Positions 60,059-64,000 of a stretch of DNA of 64,000 nt are shown here, piece by piece; within the stretch, counting starts at the first letter, position 1; every line of letters starts with the position of its first letter. This DNA comes from Tateyamaria sp947503385 (GTDB lineage: Bacteria; Pseudomonadota; Alphaproteobacteria; Rhodobacterales; Rhodobacteraceae), in assembly GCF_051195235.1 (NCBI RefSeq), contig NZ_JBNFZM010000001.1:434001-498000 (forward strand), in the 5' to 3' direction. Position numbers and translations under genes: made by a program. A model generated the notes under the pieces. That model searched no databases, had not been told where the DNA came from, and saw nothing but the letters and a program-made list of their open reading frames with translations.

Positions 60059-60910
60059 ATGGACTGGGCGCAGATCGGCGGCTGGCCGTTGCACCAGATG
60101 TCACGTCGGATCGACGGGCCGATACACCGCTGGCACGCGCAGGTCACAGGCTCCGGCCCCACATTGCTGTTGCTGCACGGGGCGGGCGGGTCCACGCACA
60201 GTTACCGCGACCTCATCCCGCTGCTCAGCGCGGCGCATCATGTCGTTGCGCTCGACCTGCCTGGACACGGCTTTTCCCAATTGGGCGCGCGGCAGCGCAG
60301 CGGGCTGGAAGCGATGGCGGAGGACGTGGCCGCCTTGTGCGCGCAAGAAGGCTGGCGGCCTGCCGCGATCATCGGCCATTCCGCAGGCGCGGCGGTTGCC
60401 CTGCAAATGGCACGGGATATGGTCGACCCGCCCCATGTGATCGGCCTGAACGCCGCATTGGGCGAGTTTCCCGGCCTTGCCGGTCTTGTCTTTCCGCTGA
60501 TGGCCAAGGCGCTGGCGGCGATGCCCTTTGCGACCACCCTGTTTTCCACCACCTCCGCCAATCCCGCGCGGATCAAGGCGCTGATCGCGTCCACCGGGTC
60601 TGCGTTGGATGCAGAAGGCTACGACCTGTATCGTCAATTGGTCGGGGACAAGGCGCATGTGGACGGAACGCTCAGGATGATGGCCCAATGGGACCTGCGA
60701 CCGCTGCTGGCCGCGCTGCCACGCTACGCAGGTCACGTGGATCTGATTGCGGGTTCCAAGGATGCAACTGTGCCGCCGTCGGTGTCCCAGACATCCGCTG
60801 GACGTATGCCCAACGCTGAGTTCCACCAGATTGAAGGGTTGGGTCACCTCATGCACGAGGAAGCGCCGGAACAACTGGCCGCGCTGATCCTGCGCCTGCT
60901 CCACCCATAG
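60059..60910 (+). CDS. bchO: BchO, Mg-chelatase-associated alpha/beta hydrolase
   Basis: A 283-residue alpha/beta hydrolase. HGAGGSTHSYRDLIP near residue 40 is the oxyanion region, GHSAGAAVALQMA near residue 108 the nucleophile elbow, and GLGHLMHEEAPEQ near residue 260 provides the His. BchO is always found next to bchID in purple bacteria; its role in Mg-protoporphyrin formation is not well settled. The ATG at 60059 lies four bases after the bchD stop. It ends the operon, followed by a hairpin. Confidence 0.93.
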   Translation: MDWAQIGGWPLHQMSRRIDGPIHRWHAQVTGSGPTLLLLHGAGGSTHSYRDLIPLLSAAHHVVALDLPGHGFSQLGARQRSGLEAMAEDVAALCAQEGWRPAAIIGHSAGAAVALQMARDMVDPPHVIGLNAALGEFPGLAGLVFPLMAKALAAMPFATTLFSTTSANPARIKALIASTGSALDAEGYDLYRQLVGDKAHVDGTLRMMAQWDLRPLLAALPRYAGHVDLIAGSKDATVPPSVSQTSAGRMPNAEFHQIEGLGHLMHEEAPEQLAALILRLLHP

Positions 60911-60922
60911 CCGAAACGCAAA

Positions 60923-60948
60923 ACGCCGCCCCGGTTACAGGGCGGCGT
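60923..60948. terminator. Bidirectional terminator between bchO and cytochrome c gene
   Basis: ACGCCGCCC (60923-60931) pairs with GGGCGGCGT (60940-60948), a nine-base stem with an eight-base loop. Read leftward it is followed by TTTTGCGTTT, a fair T-rich tail, so it best serves the leftward cytochrome/hemA transcript; it lies 12 bases after bchO and can also stop the rightward one. Confidence 0.8.
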
Positions 60949-60975
60949 GTTGTCAACTGGTTGGACCGGGGTCCC

Positions 60976-61437
60976 TTAGCTTTCGGGCTCTGGCAGCGGG
61001 GCCAGCGACGCGAGGTACGCATAGAGGTTCACGGCGTCCTCTTCCTTGCGGACCTTGTAGGTCATCTTGCCACGACCACCGTCACCGGTCACTTCGCGCA
61101 GCCAACCGGTGGGGTCCTGCACATAGGCAACAAAGCTGGCCTCGTCATAAATCACGCCCTGCTCACCAGCGAGCATGATGATGTCAGAGTATTTGAAGCC
61201 TTCGACGGAGCCCGCTGTGCTGCCCACAACGCCGTAAAGGTTTGGCCCGGTTTTAGACTTCCGACCAGCCAGCGTTTCGCCTTCGTCGTTCACGACGACA
61301 TGGCAGGACACGCATTGGCGGAATGCCTTTTCGCCCGCTTCCACATCGCCCGTGGGCGTGAGGTCAACAGCGTGGCCGTCTGCGAATGCGGGGGCGGCCA
61401 GAACGGTGGCGGCCACAATCGCGAGGGATCGGAACAT
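60976..61437 (-). CDS. Periplasmic c-type cytochrome (c2/c551-like)
   Basis: A 153-residue exported monoheme cytochrome. A signal peptide with an AFA-DG cleavage site covers residues 1-20. The heme site CVSCH is near residue 42, and a likely axial Met lies in GKMTYKV near residue 124. It carries electrons to the reaction-centre cytochrome or an oxidase. The ATG at 61437 follows GGAAGGA; the 18-residue upstream extension would hide the signal. It is downstream of hemA on the same strand (78-base gap), a usual place in Roseobacter photosynthesis clusters. Confidence 0.9.
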   Translation of the reverse strand: MFRSLAIVAATVLAAPAFADGHAVDLTPTGDVEAGEKAFRQCVSCHVVVNDEGETLAGRKSKTGPNLYGVVGSTAGSVEGFKYSDIIMLAGEQGVIYDEASFVAYVQDPTGWLREVTGDGGRGKMTYKVRKEEDAVNLYAYLASLAPLPEPES

Positions 61438-61515
61438 GGGTCTCTCCTTCCAAGTGTTCGTTGCAAATGAACGTAGCGAGTTCACGATCAAGTCAACAGT
61501 AACTTTGTATTGATG

Positions 61516-62730
61516 TCAGGCAACTGCGTGGGCAATCGCGCATTGTTTCCACAAATCCTTGAGGGCAAGCACCAGGTGTTCGATGTCCTCAACGCTGTGC
61601 AATGGCGACGGGGTAAAGCGCAAACGCTCGGTTCCCTTGGGCACTGTGGGGTAGTTGATGGGCTGCACATAGATGCCGTAGCGCTGCATCAGATAGTCGC
61701 TGAGCATCCGGCATTTGACCGGGTCCTTGATCATCACGGGGATGATGTGGCTGGCATTGTCCATGTGCGGAATGCCTTCCTGATCCAGCCGCTTGCGCAG
61801 ATATGCGACCCGCTGGCGTTGCAGGAGCCGTTCCTGATCGGACTGTTTGAGATGGCGGATGGAGGTGCGGGCCGCTGCGGCCACGGCAGGGGGCAGAGCC
61901 GTGGTAAAGATAAAGCCACTGGCAAAGCTGCGGATAAAGTCACACATCGCATCGGACCCGGTCACGTAACCGCCGACAACGCCGTAAGCCTTGCCCAAGG
62001 TGCCTTCGATCAGCGTGATGCGGTCGGCGAGGCCCTCCTGCTCCGAAATGCCGCCACCGCGCGGGCCGTAAAGGCCAACCGCGTGTACTTCATCAAGGTA
62101 GGTCATCGCGCCGTGCTTTTCGGCGACCTCGACAATCTCCTGCATCGGGCAGATGTCACCATCCATCGAATAGACGGACTCGAACGCCACAATCTTGGGG
62201 GCGTTGGCGGGCAAGGCGGCCAGCTTGCGGTCCAGGTCTTCGGGGTCGTTGTGTTTCCAGATGACCTTGTTGCAGCGCGCGTGGCGGATGCCTTCGATCA
62301 TGGAGGCATGGTTCAACTCGTCGCTGAGGATCACAGCATCGGGCAGGCGGCTGCCCAATGTGCTCAAGGCGGCCCAGTTCGAGACATATCCCGAGGTAAA
62401 GAGCAGCGCGCTTTCCTTGCCGTGCAGGTCGGCAAGCTCTTCTTCCAGCTGCTTGTGCGCGTGGTTGGTGCCGCTGATGTTGCGCGTGCCGCCCGCGCCT
62501 GCACCGCAGGCGTCGATTGTGTCCTTCATCGACTTGACCACCGATGGGTGCTGGCCCATGCCAAGGTAATCGTTGGAACACCAGACTGTGACCTCGTCCG
62601 GGGCGTCCTCATCGTGGCAACGCGCGCGGGGGAACGCGCCGTATTGGCGCTCAAGCTCCGCGAATATGCGGTAGTTGCCTTCGTCTTTCAGCGCGTCCAG
62701 TTGCGTTTGGAACAGTGCATCAAAGTCCAT
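61516..62730 (-). CDS. hemA: 5-aminolevulinate synthase
   Basis: A 404-residue PLP enzyme that condenses succinyl-CoA and glycine, the first committed tetrapyrrole step in alphaproteobacteria. CSNDYLGMGQHP at residues 51-62, YLDEVHAVGLYGPRGGG at 211-227 and the PLP Lys247 in GTLGKAYG are intact. It starts 11 bases before the puhE stop, so the two are co-transcribed with acsF and puhE. It provides heme and bacteriochlorophyll precursor to the genes around it; a second copy elsewhere is common. Confidence 0.96.
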   Translation of the reverse strand: MDFDALFQTQLDALKDEGNYRIFAELERQYGAFPRARCHDEDAPDEVTVWCSNDYLGMGQHPSVVKSMKDTIDACGAGAGGTRNISGTNHAHKQLEEELADLHGKESALLFTSGYVSNWAALSTLGSRLPDAVILSDELNHASMIEGIRHARCNKVIWKHNDPEDLDRKLAALPANAPKIVAFESVYSMDGDICPMQEIVEVAEKHGAMTYLDEVHAVGLYGPRGGGISEQEGLADRITLIEGTLGKAYGVVGGYVTGSDAMCDFIRSFASGFIFTTALPPAVAAAARTSIRHLKQSDQERLLQRQRVAYLRKRLDQEGIPHMDNASHIIPVMIKDPVKCRMLSDYLMQRYGIYVQPINYPTVPKGTERLRFTPSPLHSVEDIEHLVLALKDLWKQCAIAHAVA

Positions 62731-63529
62731 GATGTCCCCCTTGGGTCTTTTGGTGTTTATGTGGTTTGGGCGCAGGCAGCATCCACCGCCAGAGCCGTTC
62801 GTCAGGAATGGGCAAAACCATTACCCAGTGTTCGAGAGCCGCCAGCGCGGTCAGCGCGGTCAGCAGGGCAAACCCCGTGGTGTCGCCCATAGTCTGCGCG
62901 GCATAAAGCCGTTCGAGCCAGCAGGCCGTGGCAAATGTCAGCGCCGTGACCGATACCGGGAAAAGCCAGTTCATACCCGCCACGCGAAAGTGGCTGGACA
63001 GATGCGACAGCGCCTCGGGCAGGAATTCCACATGGGTGCGCGGCACCCCGAAAAAGAGGTTCAGCTTGGCCGACACGCGGGCAAAGAACAAAACCGCAAA
63101 GGTCCAGAACCCAAACGCGTTGGGCGCATCCCACAGGGCAAGGCCCAGCATAATAAGCGCCGCCACCAGCAGCATCTCGTGATAGGCCAGCGTGCCCCAC
63201 GCGCGGATGAACCGTTCCCATTCGGGGGTGCGGTCGGGCAGCGGGCTGCGGTTGGGTCCGGTGATGATGCCGGTCAGAAACGCCAGTTCGATCCAGCCCC
63301 AAATGGCCAGTGCGGACAGGAACGCCACGTAGACCCCCATGACGTCCGTTTGCGTGGCCGACCAATAGGCACCGTACGCGCCAAGACAGACCAAAGGCAG
63401 GCCGCCCAGCGTGGCGCGCTTGCGCGCAGCCGCGCCTTGGCGGTCCGCATATTTCACAGCCATCAGGATCGTGCCGGTAGAGAACCACCAGATAAAAAGC
63501 GCGATCAGGGCTGCGATCCACGGTGTCAT
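62720..63529 (-). CDS. puhE: PuhE, photosynthetic complex assembly protein (DUF3623)
   Basis: A 269-residue integral membrane protein with about seven hydrophobic segments. WWFSTGTILMAVKYADRQ near residue 15 and KLNLFFGVPRTHVEFLP near residue 160 are PuhE features. In Rhodobacter it affects bacteriochlorophyll synthesis and assembly of the photosystem. The ATG at 63529 follows GGAGGG; a start at 63544 adds five residues. It lies between acsF and hemA, a typical order. Confidence 0.92.
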   Translation of the reverse strand: MTPWIAALIALFIWWFSTGTILMAVKYADRQGAAARKRATLGGLPLVCLGAYGAYWSATQTDVMGVYVAFLSALAIWGWIELAFLTGIITGPNRSPLPDRTPEWERFIRAWGTLAYHEMLLVAALIMLGLALWDAPNAFGFWTFAVLFFARVSAKLNLFFGVPRTHVEFLPEALSHLSSHFRVAGMNWLFPVSVTALTFATACWLERLYAAQTMGDTTGFALLTALTALAALEHWVMVLPIPDERLWRWMLPAPKPHKHQKTQGGHHGL

Positions 63530-63560
63530 GCACACCCTCCGCACACTTGGCTCGGGCTGC

Positions 63561-63598
63561 TTTCCGACGCGGAAAACAGGCAGGCGTCAAGCGCCTGC
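63561..63598 (-). other. Two adjacent hairpins between acsF and puhE
   Basis: Read leftward, GCAGGCG (63598-63592) pairs with CGCCTGC (63586-63580), then TTTCCG (63575-63570) pairs with CGGAAA (63566-63561). The first is followed by CTGTTTTCC. They lie in the 124-base gap after acsF and could attenuate read-through into puhE-hemA or stabilise the acsF mRNA. Confidence 0.45.
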
Positions 63599-63653
63599 GC
63601 GACCGGACAGCGTACCGCTCTCCGGTGATCTCCGGTGTCGGAAAACGCGCGCA

Positions 63654-64000
63654 TCAATAGACCGGCTCCAGACGGGTGGAGGCCGGGACCGTGTGGCTGC
63701 GCGACGGGATGGTCAGCAGTGACACAAAGGCCAGACCGGCCCGGATTTGCGCGCCGATCTTCTTGAGGCCCTTCGACTGGGCCAGATCGACATTCGCCTT
63801 TTGCAGACGTTCGAGGCCGGGCTGCCAGCGTGGGTGTTCGATGTCCAGCGTGATCGGGAAAATCTGTTCGCTCAGCTTTGACGTCTTGGTGAAAACCTCG
63901 TGCGCATACCAGTCCGGGTCTACCCCGAGCGCGGCATGGAACGCGGGGCGCTGATGGTCGCGCACATACATGGTCGCATAGACAGCCGTGAGAAAGAACT
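63654..64000 (-). CDS. acsF: Aerobic Mg-protoporphyrin IX monomethyl ester cyclase, C-terminal part
   Basis: Partial; the 5' two thirds lie beyond the right edge. About 114 residues are visible, beginning FFLTAVYATMYVRDH, then FHAALGVDPDWYAHEVF and a C-terminal ARPSRSHTVP-like tail. This matches the oxygen-dependent di-iron cyclase AcsF (BchE is the anaerobic alternative), which forms ring E of chlorophyllide. Its presence fits an aerobic phototroph. The iron-ligand residues are in the missing part. Confidence 0.9.
   Translation of the reverse strand, partial: FFLTAVYATMYVRDHQRPAFHAALGVDPDWYAHEVFTKTSKLSEQIFPITLDIEHPRWQPGLERLQKANVDLAQSKGLKKIGAQIRAGLAFVSLLTIPSRSHTVPASTRLEPVY

Noticed and set aside
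61493..61520. FNR-like sequence (TTGAT-type half-sites) near the cytochrome c promoter
   Set aside because: Only single half-sites are seen, without the TTGAT-N4-ATCAA symmetry needed to support an FnrL site.
1..64000. CRISPR arrays, insertion sequences, prophage, tRNA or rRNA genes
   Set aside because: No regularly spaced repeats, transposase motifs, phage proteins or tRNA-like cloverleaf sequences were seen on reading; a dedicated tRNA scan was not possible.

Overview
The window looks like a chromosomal segment of an aerobic anoxygenic phototrophic alphaproteobacterium of the Roseobacter group (Rhodobacterales). The grounds are a high-GC sequence, the left part of a photosynthesis gene cluster with the order crtE-crtF-bchC-X-Y-Z-pufQ-B-A-L-M-C, a tetraheme reaction-centre cytochrome (pufC), a complete spheroidene/spheroidenone carotenoid set including crtA, an oxygen-dependent cyclase (acsF), and dense sugar-acid and TRAP transport genes. 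No tRNA, rRNA, CRISPR array, insertion sequence or phage gene was recognised. Nearly all of the window is coding, and no gene-free stretch exceeds about 225 bases.

Positions 1-26316 form a sugar-acid catabolic island. A nucleotide-sugar dehydrogenase (partial) lies at the left edge. Next is a leftward run of a TIM-barrel isomerase, a 3-hydroxyisobutyrate-type dehydrogenase, four Gfo/Idh/MocA oxidoreductases and mannonate dehydratase (uxuA), most joined by 4-base ATGA overlaps. A rightward fructuronate/mannitol-type dehydrogenase follows. A second leftward operon, 19170 to 9516, encodes a TRAP transporter (dctP, dctQ, dctM), a UxaA-type dehydratase between two phytanoyl-CoA-dioxygenase-like (PhyH) proteins, another 3-hydroxyisobutyrate-type dehydrogenase, an EamA exporter and 2-keto-3-deoxygluconate kinase. 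A GntR regulator is divergent from dctP. Positions 20026-26316 hold an erythronate-dehydrogenase-like gene and a threonate-dehydrogenase-like gene, divergent from a four-gene cassette (SDR, IlvD/Edd dehydratase, FAH hydrolase, 2-hydroxyacid dehydrogenase). That cassette resembles the non-phosphorylating diketo-hydrolase route for sugar acids.

Positions 26401-37607 hold housekeeping and accessory genes: UDP-glucose dehydrogenase, a persulfide-dioxygenase-like metallo-hydrolase, an M20 deacylase, panB-panC, a histone-deacetylase-family protein, and a tight rightward cassette (SDR, alpha/beta hydrolase, SDR, cupin, P1/DmpA peptidase, alpha/beta hydrolase) of unknown purpose.

Positions 37611-64000 are the photosynthesis cluster. 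dxs supplies isoprenoid precursor. The leftward superoperon crtEF-bchCXYZ-pufQBALMC makes bacteriochlorophyll-stage enzymes, LH1 and reaction-centre proteins. crtD-crtC run rightward; tspO-crtB-crtI run leftward. crtA-bchI-bchD-bchO run rightward. A cytochrome c, hemA, puhE and the 3' end of acsF run leftward to the right edge. Tandem PpsR/CrtJ-type palindromes (TGT-N12-ACA) lie upstream of bchC, between crtE and crtD, and between crtI and crtA. They suggest light/oxygen repression of the three main transcription units. RNA hairpins sit between pufA and pufL and after pufC.

Most notable for follow-up: the TRAP operon with two dioxygenases around a UxaA dehydratase; a small unrecognised gene translationally coupled between bchX and bchY; crtC coding homology that begins upstream of any usual start codon; and an elaborate folded 3' region after pufC.
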